NCBI RefSeq assembly: GCF_029269265.1
Contig: NZ_JARIXP010000003.1
Span: 202,135 to 266,134, forward strand
Direction of reading: 5' to 3'
DNA: 64,000 nt
DNA from: Rheinheimera sp. 1928-s
GTDB taxonomy: Bacteria > Pseudomonadota > Gammaproteobacteria > Enterobacterales > Alteromonadaceae
In this document: piece by piece, positions 33,305 through 40,867 of the stretch
Layout: every line of letters begins with the position of its first letter
Numbering within the stretch: position 1 is the first letter of the stretch
Notes under the pieces: generated by a model
Databases searched by the model: none
Told to the model about the DNA's origin: nothing
What the model saw: the letters and a program-made list of their open reading frames with translations, nothing else
Program-made: the position numbers and the translations under genes

Positions 33305-34038
33305 GGGGAGGCTCCGAAAGTTGCAGCTAACGTGCCCGCCACCATAGACCAGCCATCGGCCAGCACAAAAATCATCAGCTTAAAGGGCAAACTGATAATC
33401 AGCGGCGACAGCATCATCATGCCCATGGACATCAGCACACTGGCAACCACCAGATCGATAATTAAAAACGGAATAAATAACATAAAGCCGATCTGAAAAG
33501 CTGTGGTCAATTCACTTAATACAAAGGCAGGTAACAACACATCAAAAGTTAAATCTGCAGCGGCTCTGGTGGTAGGCTCATTGGCAATTTTTAATACCTG
33601 ATGCAATTCGTTTTCACGAATTTGCGCCAGCATAAATTGCCGCACCGGCTGCTCAGCCCGCGCTATCGCCTGTTCCAGCGTCATGCTTTGCGCCTGATAA
33701 GGCTTAAAGGCATTCTGATAAATATCCTGCCAGACAGGTTTCATAATCAGCAGGCTGAGCATCAGCGCTATGCCAATTAAAATCCGGTTTGGCGGACTTT
33801 GCGCTAAACCCAGCGCCTGACGCAAAATCGCCAACACTATAATAATGCGGGTAAAAGAGGTCATCATCAGCACTATGCCGGGGATCAGACTCAACACCGT
33901 CATCAGCAATAAAATTTGCAGTTTGACGCTGTAATCTTGTCCTGTTGCGCTGTCGGTGACAGATAACAAGGTCAGATCCTGAGCCGATAACCCCAGTGGC
34001 AACAGCAGTGCAGTCAGAGCCAAAAACAGCTTAGGCAT
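33301..34038 (-). CDS. fliP: Flagellar export protein FliP
   Basis: The protein is about 245 residues with a cleavable signal (MPKLFLALTALLLPLGLSAQ) and the characteristic ILLLMTVLSLIPGIVLMMTSFTRIIIVLAILRQALGLAQSPPNRILIGIALMLS. I use the ATG at 34038, which restores a normal signal peptide; the open frame extends 10 codons further into fliN. fliO, usually between fliN and fliP, is missing, and the two genes overlap by 8 bp, so there is no room for it. Confidence 0.96.
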   Translation of the reverse strand: MPKLFLALTALLLPLGLSAQDLTLLSVTDSATGQDYSVKLQILLLMTVLSLIPGIVLMMTSFTRIIIVLAILRQALGLAQSPPNRILIGIALMLSLLIMKPVWQDIYQNAFKPYQAQSMTLEQAIARAEQPVRQFMLAQIRENELHQVLKIANEPTTRAAADLTFDVLLPAFVLSELTTAFQIGFMLFIPFLIIDLVVASVLMSMGMMMLSPLIISLPFKLMIFVLADGWSMVAGTLAATFGASP

Positions 34039-34384
34039 GACGGGTCTGGCTCTGTTGCGTCGATACAAACTTCAGACCGTATTTGCCATTCACCATCACC
34101 ACTTCGGCTTTGGCAAATAACACACCATTCACTTTGACATCCAAAGGTTCGCCAATAGGCTTGTCCAGTGGCAATACGTCACCCGCTTCGGCACCACTTA
34201 ATTCACCTAAAGTCACTTCGGTGCTGGACACTTCTAAGGTCACAGTCAAAGGCACATCACGGAACATATCCATACCCATAGCACCTAGCGGTTTATCTGT
34301 TTTCTCTTCACCAAATAACTCGCCCATATCCAGCATAGTGATGTCATCCATCATGCTGTCTGTATTGCTTTGCACTTCGCTCAT
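34031..34384 (-). CDS. fliN: Flagellar switch protein FliN
   Basis: The protein is about 117 residues with an acidic N-terminal region and a C-terminal SpoA domain: DVPLTVTLEVSSTEVTLGELSGAEAGDVLPLDKPIGEPLDVKVNGVLFAKAEVVMVNGKYGLKF. It builds the lower C ring with FliM. Two adjacent ATGs (34387, 34384) are possible; the upstream one overlaps the fliM stop. It overlaps the fliP start. Confidence 0.95.
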   Translation of the reverse strand: MSEVQSNTDSMMDDITMLDMGELFGEEKTDKPLGAMGMDMFRDVPLTVTLEVSSTEVTLGELSGAEAGDVLPLDKPIGEPLDVKVNGVLFAKAEVVMVNGKYGLKFVSTQQSQTRHA

Positions 34385-34386
34385 CA

Positions 34387-35268
34387 TTATCTCTCCTGTT
34401 TTTGAGTGACCTGAAACATTAAAACCTGACCTTCTTCGGCCACAGTGCCGTGAAACAGCACCTGCTTACCCAATTGGAAACGCATAGAGCTAAACAGCTC
34501 AATGGCCAATACTTCTCCTTGTAACCAGCCTTGCAACTGCTTGACTGTGACTTGTTTGCGCGCCATTTCGACAGTGCAGCGCACCGGCACCTGCTGCCAA
34601 TCCAATGGCAACGGACAGGCCTCTTGTTCTGTGCTGCTGAACAACTCATCGTTGTCCTGTAAAAACAGCTCGATAGGCAACCATAAGAACCAACTGACGG
34701 CCTCTTTTTCCAGAATTAAACGAACTTTCAACGGGATATAACTAAAAGCGGGCAACTGTAGTTTTTGTTTATACAAATGCGCGGCCAGCGGCAGATGCTG
34801 GTTAAACAACAACTGCATCAATGCCTGGGCTTGCTTTTGCAATAAACGGCAACAAATACGGTTTTCCGAGCTGCTGAATTCCACCTTTTCCTGAATTTGT
34901 GTTTTGTCGGTCAGTTGCCCACCCAGACATAAATCCGCCATGTTATGCACTGCCAAATGGTCAATCGACATATAACAAGAGCGGTCTTTGTCCAATGGCA
35001 AACCTGCATCCAACAGTAAAATGCCGGGCTCTGCCAGCCAGTTGTCCAGCCCAACGCCACTGCATAAATTAAGGTCCAGATCAAAAACGACATCGGTCAG
35101 CATCCGGCCTAATTCAGCCTGCAAGGCTTTACTCAGATCAGCCAGACGGCTTTTGCATCTTTGGCTGGCAGCCTCAAAACTACGTTGTTGCCGGGTTAAG
35201 GCATAAGGCGTTGCGACCAAAGCCAAATCCCCGCTTAACAACTTGTGTTCAGTCTCTGTAAGAATCAT
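34387..35268 (-). CDS. fliM: Flagellar switch protein FliM (short, lateral type)
   Basis: The 293-residue C-ring protein is shorter than the roughly 330-350 residues of polar FliM. The body and C-terminal SpoA domain are recognisable (VRCTVEMARKQVTVKQLQGWLQGEVLAIELFSSMRFQLGKQVLFHGTVAE). The N terminus reads MILTETEHKLLSGDLALVATPYA and lacks the LSQxEIDALL helix that binds phospho-CheY, a feature reported for the secondary FliM of Shewanella putrefaciens. It sits between the PilZ gene and fliN. Confidence 0.85.
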   Translation of the reverse strand: MILTETEHKLLSGDLALVATPYALTRQQRSFEAASQRCKSRLADLSKALQAELGRMLTDVVFDLDLNLCSGVGLDNWLAEPGILLLDAGLPLDKDRSCYMSIDHLAVHNMADLCLGGQLTDKTQIQEKVEFSSSENRICCRLLQKQAQALMQLLFNQHLPLAAHLYKQKLQLPAFSYIPLKVRLILEKEAVSWFLWLPIELFLQDNDELFSSTEQEACPLPLDWQQVPVRCTVEMARKQVTVKQLQGWLQGEVLAIELFSSMRFQLGKQVLFHGTVAEEGQVLMFQVTQKQER

Positions 35269-35271
35269 CCG

Positions 35272-35700
35272 CTACCCTAAGTTCTGCTGTTGGCTGACTT
35301 CAACCAATCGAAAATTGTCCTGCTTTAATGTAAAAGCACGCCGTCTGAGTTTGCGTAACAGAGTCAGGCGTACAGCTCTGTCTTTGCCTTGCCACTCCAG
35401 GCCTAAAAATTCCAGCTTGTCGTTAATGGCTTTGCGATAACACACTCTGGCTTTGACCTGGGTGCTTTTGTCGTACAGTACCCAAAACTCATCTGGCACT
35501 TTATCTTTCAGCGGAGCCAGTAAACCAGCACCGCCCATACTCATGTCTTTCACCACAGCACTGCCAATCTCACCACCAAACCAGCCTGGACGTTTTAACT
35601 TCACCGCTATGCCCTTGGTTTGGGTTTGCAGGGACTGCTCTGGGTCATAAAAATACCAGCGGTAAAAACTGCGACCCGGTTGTTGGCGTAAATACGGCAT
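35272..35700 (-). CDS. PilZ-domain c-di-GMP-binding protein in the flagellar operon
   Basis: The protein is about 142 residues starting MPYLRQQPGRSFYRW. It carries both halves of the PilZ ligand signature: RSFYR (RxxxR) at about residues 10-14 and DMSMGGAG (DxSxxGxG) in mid-domain, then strands and basic KLRRRAF. Such proteins bind c-di-GMP and act on motors or secretion (YcgR is the flagellar brake in enterics). A longer frame to 35751 would run into motB; the ATG at 35700 is 2 bp past the motB stop and is preferred. The location between motB and fliM suggests it acts on this motor; that is inference. Confidence 0.85.
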   Translation of the reverse strand: MPYLRQQPGRSFYRWYFYDPEQSLQTQTKGIAVKLKRPGWFGGEIGSAVVKDMSMGGAGLLAPLKDKVPDEFWVLYDKSTQVKARVCYRKAINDKLEFLGLEWQGKDRAVRLTLLRKLRRRAFTLKQDNFRLVEVSQQQNLG

Positions 35701-35701
35701 A

Positions 35702-36694
35702 TCAGTCCTGATAATCTGTGCGTAATACAGGTTGATTCTGACGGGCAGCATCGGCTGCTTTATTCAGCTCATTCTGTTGATTGTCGCTGGAGAACATATC
35801 TTTTAACTGCTGCTCTGCTTTACTGGTCAGGATCAGAATTTCTATGCGGCGGTTTTCACTGCCCCCTGGTTGTGCCCTGTTCAGTAACATGGTTTCGGCA
35901 AAAGCACTGACCTGAGCCACACGTTGTGTTGGCATACCACCAGCAGCCAAAACCTGTCGTGCTTGTAAAGCTCTGTCGCCGGACAATTCCCAGTTGCTGT
36001 ACTGGCTGCTGTTAAAGGCCGTGCCGTCTGTGTGGCCCGAAATCAATAATCTGTTGTGAATGCGCGAAAACACCGGTGCCAGCTTTAATAACAAGTCTTC
36101 AAAATAAGGCGTCATTTGCACCTGCCCACGCTGAAACATCTGACGGTTCTCACTGTCGCGGATAATCACCCGCAGTCCGGCTGGCATAGCTTCAATCACC
36201 AGGTTGGCTTCGGCCTGATTCACTTCTGCAAAATTCTGAAACGCCTGAGCTAACAAACTTAAATCCGGTGGTGAATCGTATTGGCCACTGATCAGCGAAT
36301 TGAGTTTTTCACCCACACCTGCCGATGGCTCCTTTTTACCTTCAGGGATTTGCAAATGAGCCGACATGCCAGCGACAAAACTTTGCTGAGGCTCATGCAC
36401 AGACACCGCCATTTCTATAGGAGAAGGGGTGCCGCCTAAATCCACCGGATAGGGGCTGTTCATCGCGTCAAAAGGGTGACTGTTGCCGCCTAAAATGGAC
36501 TGAGTACGCATATAAGACGCCACTTTCGTGCGCTCTTTGACGCTGGACACCTCTAAAATCCACAGCACCATAAAAAACGCCATCATCGCCAGCGTAAAGT
36601 CAGCAAAAGCTACTTTCCAGGCGCCATTGCTTTTTTTTGCGCCGCCTTTGGCCGCCCTGCTGCGTCTGATAATTACCGGAACTGAGTCGTTCAT
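35702..36694 (-). CDS. motB: Stator protein MotB (lateral, LafU)
   Basis: The 330-residue protein has one N-terminal membrane helix carrying the ion-channel Asp in WKVAFADFTLAMMAFFMVLWILEVSS. Next comes a plug/linker region, then an OmpA-like peptidoglycan-binding domain (LLISGHTDGTAFNSSQYSNWELSGDRALQARQVL...ENRRIEILI). The helix reads like proton-type E. coli MotB. It shares an end base with motA (36694), showing coupling. Confidence 0.94.
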   Translation of the reverse strand: MNDSVPVIIRRSRAAKGGAKKSNGAWKVAFADFTLAMMAFFMVLWILEVSSVKERTKVASYMRTQSILGGNSHPFDAMNSPYPVDLGGTPSPIEMAVSVHEPQQSFVAGMSAHLQIPEGKKEPSAGVGEKLNSLISGQYDSPPDLSLLAQAFQNFAEVNQAEANLVIEAMPAGLRVIIRDSENRQMFQRGQVQMTPYFEDLLLKLAPVFSRIHNRLLISGHTDGTAFNSSQYSNWELSGDRALQARQVLAAGGMPTQRVAQVSAFAETMLLNRAQPGGSENRRIEILILTSKAEQQLKDMFSSDNQQNELNKAADAARQNQPVLRTDYQD

Positions 36695-37551
36695 CAGGCC
36701 GCCTTGTTATTGATCCAGTCTTCCATTTCAGTGAAAGACGGTTTCAAATCTTCGGTGATCAGCTTTCTGCCAGAATCTGTCGCCACCACAGCCACATGGC
36801 CTTTGGCATGAGCCACCAACACAGCACGTACACATTCAAACAAAGCAGTCTGTTTGCGGACATACGAATCCATCGCTGAACTTAAAGGTTCAAACAGACA
36901 ATAACAGGCAAAAATACCAATAAAAGTGCCCACCAGCGCTGCCGCAACGTGGTAGCCAATTTCGCTTAAAGAGCCATCCAGATGCTGCATGGTAATAATA
37001 ATGCCGCCTACTGCAGCCAAAATACCAAAACCTGGCATGGCTTCAGCTATGCTGTGCAAGGCAGAAGAGGGTTTGAGTTTTTGCTCTTCTATGGTCTGAA
37101 TTTCCTGCTCCAGCAGAGCATCCAGATCATAAGCAGTAATTTTTCCCATGCTGAGCAAACGTACGTTGTCGCAAACAAACACCAGCAATTCCGGGTTGTC
37201 TAAAACTGCAGGGTAAGAGATAAAAATAGAGCTGGTTTGCGGACTTTCAACATGGTCTTCCAGTTCACGAAAGCCTTTGCTGCGGATGGTTTCCAGCAGT
37301 TGATACATCAGCATCAGCAGCTCTTTATACAGCTGACTTTGGTCCGGCTGCTTAACAAACTGCGCCTTTAATTGCCTCAGCATTTCTTTCAGTACATAAC
37401 TGCTGTTGCCTATGATCAAGGCACCGACACCTGCGCCTAAAATAATAACAAACTCAGCAGGTTGCCACAGCATGGCGACATTGCCACCAGCCATCATAAA
37501 GCCGCCAATTACCGCAGCAAGTACAACCAGAAAACCTATTAGTCTTTGCAT
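36694..37551 (-). CDS. motA: Stator protein MotA (lateral, LafT)
   Basis: The 285-residue protein has four membrane helices. Opening MQRLIGFLVVLAAVIGGFMMAGGNVAMLWQPAEFVIILGAG and GFGILAAVGGIIITMQHLDGSLSEIGYHVAAALVGTFIGI follow E. coli MotA rather than the shorter Na+-type PomA. It forms the stator with MotB and provides torque to FliG. It lies 18 bp after lafS. Confidence 0.95.
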   Translation of the reverse strand: MQRLIGFLVVLAAVIGGFMMAGGNVAMLWQPAEFVIILGAGVGALIIGNSSYVLKEMLRQLKAQFVKQPDQSQLYKELLMLMYQLLETIRSKGFRELEDHVESPQTSSIFISYPAVLDNPELLVFVCDNVRLLSMGKITAYDLDALLEQEIQTIEEQKLKPSSALHSIAEAMPGFGILAAVGGIIITMQHLDGSLSEIGYHVAAALVGTFIGIFACYCLFEPLSSAMDSYVRKQTALFECVRAVLVAHAKGHVAVVATDSGRKLITEDLKPSFTEMEDWINNKAA

Positions 37552-37569
37552 TGTTTTTGTTCCGTCCTT

Positions 37570-38289
37570 TTACCACTGAGCCAGTTTTTTATTCAGTAAA
37601 TCAATAGAGTGCTTATGCAACTGACAGACTCTGGATTCTGTCAGCTCCAGCACCAGCGCTATCTCTTTCATATTCAGTTCATGGCTGTAATACAGATGCA
37701 GCAGCAATCTGCAGCGATCCGGCAAAGACGCCATGGCTTTTTTTAACGACAGTTTCAATTCCAATGCTGACAAACTGGTTTCACCTAACTGTGCGTGTTG
37801 CTGTTGTTCCAGCAATTGATCCAGGCTTTCCATCGACTCAGCCTGTGTCAGATACATCAGCTCCGACAGCTGAGCTGCATCAATTTTTAAGTGCTTACCC
37901 AACTCTTCATGACTAGGCACCCGGCCTAAGGTTTTGGTTAATTCGCGGCTGGCATCGCGGAACTGATGCGCCTGCTGACGTAACTGCCGGGGCCGCCAGT
38001 CGGTGCGGCGAAACTCGTCCAACATGGCACCGCGAATACGTTTAAAGGCATAAGCTTCAAAAAATTCGTCCGGATTTTTGCCATAACGCCGCAGCGCCGA
38101 TAACAACCCCAGCAAACCTATTTGCTGTAAATCGTCTGAATCAACCACAGGCCCTAATAAAGAGCGCAAATGACCAGCGGCTCTTTTCACCAAAAAGCTG
38201 TACTGCGCCAATAAGCTACTTTCATTGCTGATGGCCAAAGCAGATGAGCTTTGTGTGTCGGTATCTGACCAGAGACTTTCCGCCAGCAT
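37570..38289 (-). CDS. lafS: Flagellar sigma factor sigma-28 (LafS/FliA)
   Basis: The 239-residue sigma factor shows region 2 (SDDLQQIGLLGLLSALRRY...FEAYAFKRIRGAMLDEFRRTDW), region 3 (LTKTLGRVPSHEELGKHL) and region 4 (LPDRCRLLLHLYYSHELNMKEIALVLELTESRVCQLHKHSI). It directs late genes such as lafA and flgM and is held by the anti-sigma FlgM encoded at the far end of the cluster. A shared candidate promoter motif for it is seen upstream of lafA and flgM. Confidence 0.95.
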   Translation of the reverse strand: MLAESLWSDTDTQSSSALAISNESSLLAQYSFLVKRAAGHLRSLLGPVVDSDDLQQIGLLGLLSALRRYGKNPDEFFEAYAFKRIRGAMLDEFRRTDWRPRQLRQQAHQFRDASRELTKTLGRVPSHEELGKHLKIDAAQLSELMYLTQAESMESLDQLLEQQQHAQLGETSLSALELKLSLKKAMASLPDRCRLLLHLYYSHELNMKEIALVLELTESRVCQLHKHSIDLLNKKLAQW

Positions 38290-38297
38290 GCTGATAC

Positions 38298-38729
38298 CTA
38301 CTGAATAAAAATGTTAGTGATCAGCACGTTATCCAGCTGATCATCGAACTTGTTGTCAGCAAGTGTCTGGTTAAAGCGGCCTAACAGTAGTTTTTGCACT
38401 TCTTCAATTTGTTGCATCGCCAGCTTCACTTCCAGATGACTACTTTTAGCAAAGTGCTCCACCATGGCGTTACGTAGTAATGGCGTGGCTTCTTTTAATG
38501 CTGCAACAGTGTCAGGTTTATGGGTAACCAAAGTCAGTTCCAGCACCAGATAACGCGAGTTCGGGTCGCTGTTGACGCTCATCACAAACTTTTCCATAGG
38601 GAAAAATAGTGGCTTTACACTGACTTGCTGCACTGCAGTTTTACTTTGCTCGGCCTGAAACCAAAAAAAACCAGCTGTGCCCAAAGCGCCAACCAATAAA
38701 ACTCCAAGTAACACCACCATCTTATTCAT
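38298..38729 (-). CDS. fliL: Flagellar basal body-associated protein FliL
   Basis: The 143-residue protein has one N-terminal membrane helix (KMVVLLGVLLVGALGTAGFFWF) and a periplasmic stomatin-like domain (FPMEKFVMSVNSDPNSRYLVLELTLVT...LLGRFNQTLADNKFDDQLDNVLITNIFIQ). It surrounds stators and supports torque at high load. It lies between fliK and lafS, the order seen in lateral systems. Confidence 0.92.
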   Translation of the reverse strand: MNKMVVLLGVLLVGALGTAGFFWFQAEQSKTAVQQVSVKPLFFPMEKFVMSVNSDPNSRYLVLELTLVTHKPDTVAALKEATPLLRNAMVEHFAKSSHLEVKLAMQQIEEVQKLLLGRFNQTLADNKFDDQLDNVLITNIFIQ

Positions 38730-38752
38730 TGGTTTTTTCCCTTTTTTCCGTG

Positions 38753-39916
38753 TTATACCAGTTGATTAATTAAATTCTGTGGGCTGGCCTGAGGTGCCGC
38801 AGGCAGTGTCATATCAGGCTCAGCATAAAAGTTTGCATCGGTCTGCTGTGTCAGCTGTTGCTCAAACTTCTGCTGCTGTTGCTGAGATGAACTCTCTGTC
38901 CCCATACGCAGGTCAATCTGCACTTCAGAGCCTAATTTTTGTTGCAAACTGGCTCTTAACTGTTCAAGCCCCTGCGCCATAGCGTCACGCAATTGTGCAT
39001 TGCTGCTGTGCATCTGCACCGTCAGACGATCACCGTCCAATTGCACCGACAGCTCAATACTGCCCAACGAAGGAGGATCCAGCCGGATCATGGCTTTATT
39101 GACGTTTAAACCCAGTTGTAAATCGACTTTATCCGCCAGCATCTGCACCAGACGTTGCCCCCAGTGCTGGCTTTGTGCCGGCAGTGGATCAGCTTGCCAG
39201 ACAGGTAAGGTTGCGCCGGCCTGATGTCCGGTAGCTGTTGCTGTTACCGGAGCCAGCAGCTCTGGGTTCAACAGCTGTGAGTTCACACTGGCAAAGGGGT
39301 TTATCTGGCTGCTGAGGTGCTGGCTCAATGCAGACATCAAAGACGAGGTATTTTGTAGCCGGAGATCCGCAACATGCTGGGAGACCGACACCACAACGGG
39401 GGCGGGCAAATCTGCACTTCTTTCCAGCTGCGGCAACAAGGGCTGAGCTGCGGTTCGTGTTTGTTGCTCTGGATGCAATGGCATAACAGCGACAGGCGGT
39501 GCTGGCAGTGCTGACGGCTCGGACAATTTCGTTAAGCCAGCGGAAATAAGCGCCGGAGCAACCCAGTCCTCTTCGGAGGACTTTTGTATCACCAGCTCTG
39601 GTGCAAGCACAGGCATAACAGGTTCTGCACTCTCTGCGACAGGCAGTGTTTCCAACGCTACAGGTAAAGGCGCAAATAACAGAGGTGGAGGCAGCATGCT
39701 CTGAACCAGACCACTTGGATCCGTAACTTCCGGCAAGTGCTGCAGCTCAGTGTCAAGCTCGGCCAAAGCAGCTTCCATTGTTGCCAGCAACACCGCCGCG
39801 TCTTCGGAATAAGATTGCTGCTGACTGTCGGAATAGTCTGTCAGTGCCGGTCGCCCTTGAGTCAGTGGCTGAGGCACTGCAACAGCAGTGAATGAGGCAA
39901 AAACCGGCATGGTCAT
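38753..39916 (-). CDS. fliK: Flagellar hook-length control protein FliK
   Basis: The 387-residue protein has a long Pro/Ala/Gln-rich N-terminal ruler region and a conserved C-terminal switch domain (MIRLDPPSLGSIELSVQLDGDRLTVQMHSSNAQLRDAMAQGLEQLRASLQQKLG). FliK measures the hook and triggers FlhB switching. Its start overlaps the fliT stop by one base. Confidence 0.92.
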   Translation of the reverse strand: MTMPVFASFTAVAVPQPLTQGRPALTDYSDSQQQSYSEDAAVLLATMEAALAELDTELQHLPEVTDPSGLVQSMLPPPLLFAPLPVALETLPVAESAEPVMPVLAPELVIQKSSEEDWVAPALISAGLTKLSEPSALPAPPVAVMPLHPEQQTRTAAQPLLPQLERSADLPAPVVVSVSQHVADLRLQNTSSLMSALSQHLSSQINPFASVNSQLLNPELLAPVTATATGHQAGATLPVWQADPLPAQSQHWGQRLVQMLADKVDLQLGLNVNKAMIRLDPPSLGSIELSVQLDGDRLTVQMHSSNAQLRDAMAQGLEQLRASLQQKLGSEVQIDLRMGTESSSQQQQQKFEQQLTQQTDANFYAEPDMTLPAAPQASPQNLINQLV

Positions 39917-40251
39917 CAGCTGTTATGCTCCAGTGTTGCTTCAGAGGTTAATTGATAAGCCACCACGGCAGTTTTAGTCTCCTGAAACCGCTGCATTTTT
40001 TGCTCTAACATTTGTTGCTGACGTTTAGCCAGCTGCAGTAAGGCCTGATAACGCTGTTTCACCAGCTGTAATTCAAGCTGCAACTCCTGGCGGTCTTTAC
40101 TTTGTTTAATCTGCAGTACCAAGGCGCTGATTTGGCGATCGTAGTCCTGCACCTGCAACCATTTACCCGCCACCATAGCCTGCTGCATCTGCAACAACAG
40201 CTGTTGGATCTGCATCAGGGCAGGATTGGATTTCGCAACATAGACAGACAT
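39916..40251 (-). CDS. fliT: FliT-like flagellar chaperone (LafD)
   Basis: An all-helical protein of about 111 residues opens MSVYVAKSNPALMQIQQLLLQMQQAMVAGKWLQVQDYDRQISALV, a FliT-type pattern, though family identity is low. FliT chaperones the filament cap FliD. The ATG at 40251 is used; four codons upstream are also open. It is the first gene of the long operon ending at flhA, with a sigma-54 site about 36 bp upstream. Confidence 0.7.
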   Translation of the reverse strand: MSVYVAKSNPALMQIQQLLLQMQQAMVAGKWLQVQDYDRQISALVLQIKQSKDRQELQLELQLVKQRYQALLQLAKRQQQMLEQKMQRFQETKTAVVAYQLTSEATLEHNS

Positions 40252-40286
40252 CAGACTCACCAAATTATCGGATAACCAACTGATTC

Positions 40287-40302
40287 AGCAAAAAGCACGC
40301 CA
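40287..40302 (-). promoter_or_regulatory. Sigma-54 promoter of the fliT-fliK...flhA operon
   Basis: On the minus strand TGGCGT-GCTTT-TTGCT matches the -24/-12 consensus TGGCAC-N5-TTGCA, with GG and GC exactly 10 bp apart. It lies 36 bp before the fliT start, upstream of a 14-gene co-directional run. The activator would be LafK. Confidence 0.75.
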
Positions 40303-40413
40303 CAAAATATCTATATGATTTATAAGGAGTTAATAGGGGTTCAATCGAGAGGGAGGAAGTAAAACTTCCGCTGGGCGGAACCTGATAAAAAAATAGTTCC
40401 TCCTTAAAAATGC

Positions 40414-40447
40414 ACAGGGGCAGAGTAAAAATTTACGCTGCCCCTGT
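40414..40447 (-). terminator. Terminator of the fliD-fliS unit
   Basis: On the minus strand ACAGGGGCAG ... CTGCCCCTGT forms a 10-bp stem, extended by GTAAA/TTTAC pairs, about 20 bp beyond the fliS stop. The downstream T-tract is weak. It separates the fliD-fliS unit from the sigma-54 promoter of fliT. A second inverted repeat, GGAAGT-AAA-ACTTCC, lies at 40355-40369. Confidence 0.7.
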
Positions 40448-40466
40448 TTGGTCGTAAAAAACCAGC

Positions 40467-40856
40467 TCAGGCTTTATTCAGTAAACCTTGCCAGCCTTGC
40501 TGCAGATTGGTCATCACTTCCCGCACATGCTCCAGTTCAGCGACATTATTTTTCATGCTGGCCCGTACAATGCTATGACCACAATGCTGATACAAATTGT
40601 GCATATTGGCAGCCACTTCACCGCCTTTTTCCTGATCCAGAGAGGCATCCAGACCACCGAGTATTTTTAGTAACTTCTCTACACCAGCGGCTTTTTTATC
40701 AAACCTTTTGGCCTGAATATGGCCTTCAACACGGGCCAGTTCATCCAAAAAACCATCAAATAACATCAGCACTAAACTGTGGATATCTGCGCCAGAGGCT
40801 TTTACATTGACACTGGTATTTTGATAGGCCTGATAGCCCTGAGCGAAATCTAACAT
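40467..40856 (-). CDS. fliS: Flagellin chaperone FliS
   Basis: The 129-residue helical protein has FliS features: FAQGYQAYQNTSVNVKASGADIHSLVLMLFDGFLDELARVEGHIQAK and a long C-terminal helix. It binds the C terminus of flagellin in the cytoplasm and delivers it to FlhA. It follows fliD after 11 bp and ends before a strong hairpin. Confidence 0.94.
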   Translation of the reverse strand: MLDFAQGYQAYQNTSVNVKASGADIHSLVLMLFDGFLDELARVEGHIQAKRFDKKAAGVEKLLKILGGLDASLDQEKGGEVAANMHNLYQHCGHSIVRASMKNNVAELEHVREVMTNLQQGWQGLLNKA

Positions 40857-40867
40857 AAGCGAACCTC

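Noticed and set aside
40355..40369. GGAAGT-AAA-ACTTCC inverted repeat as a terminator
   Set aside because: The stem is short, no T-run follows on either strand, and it lies upstream of the fliT sigma-54 site; function unassigned.
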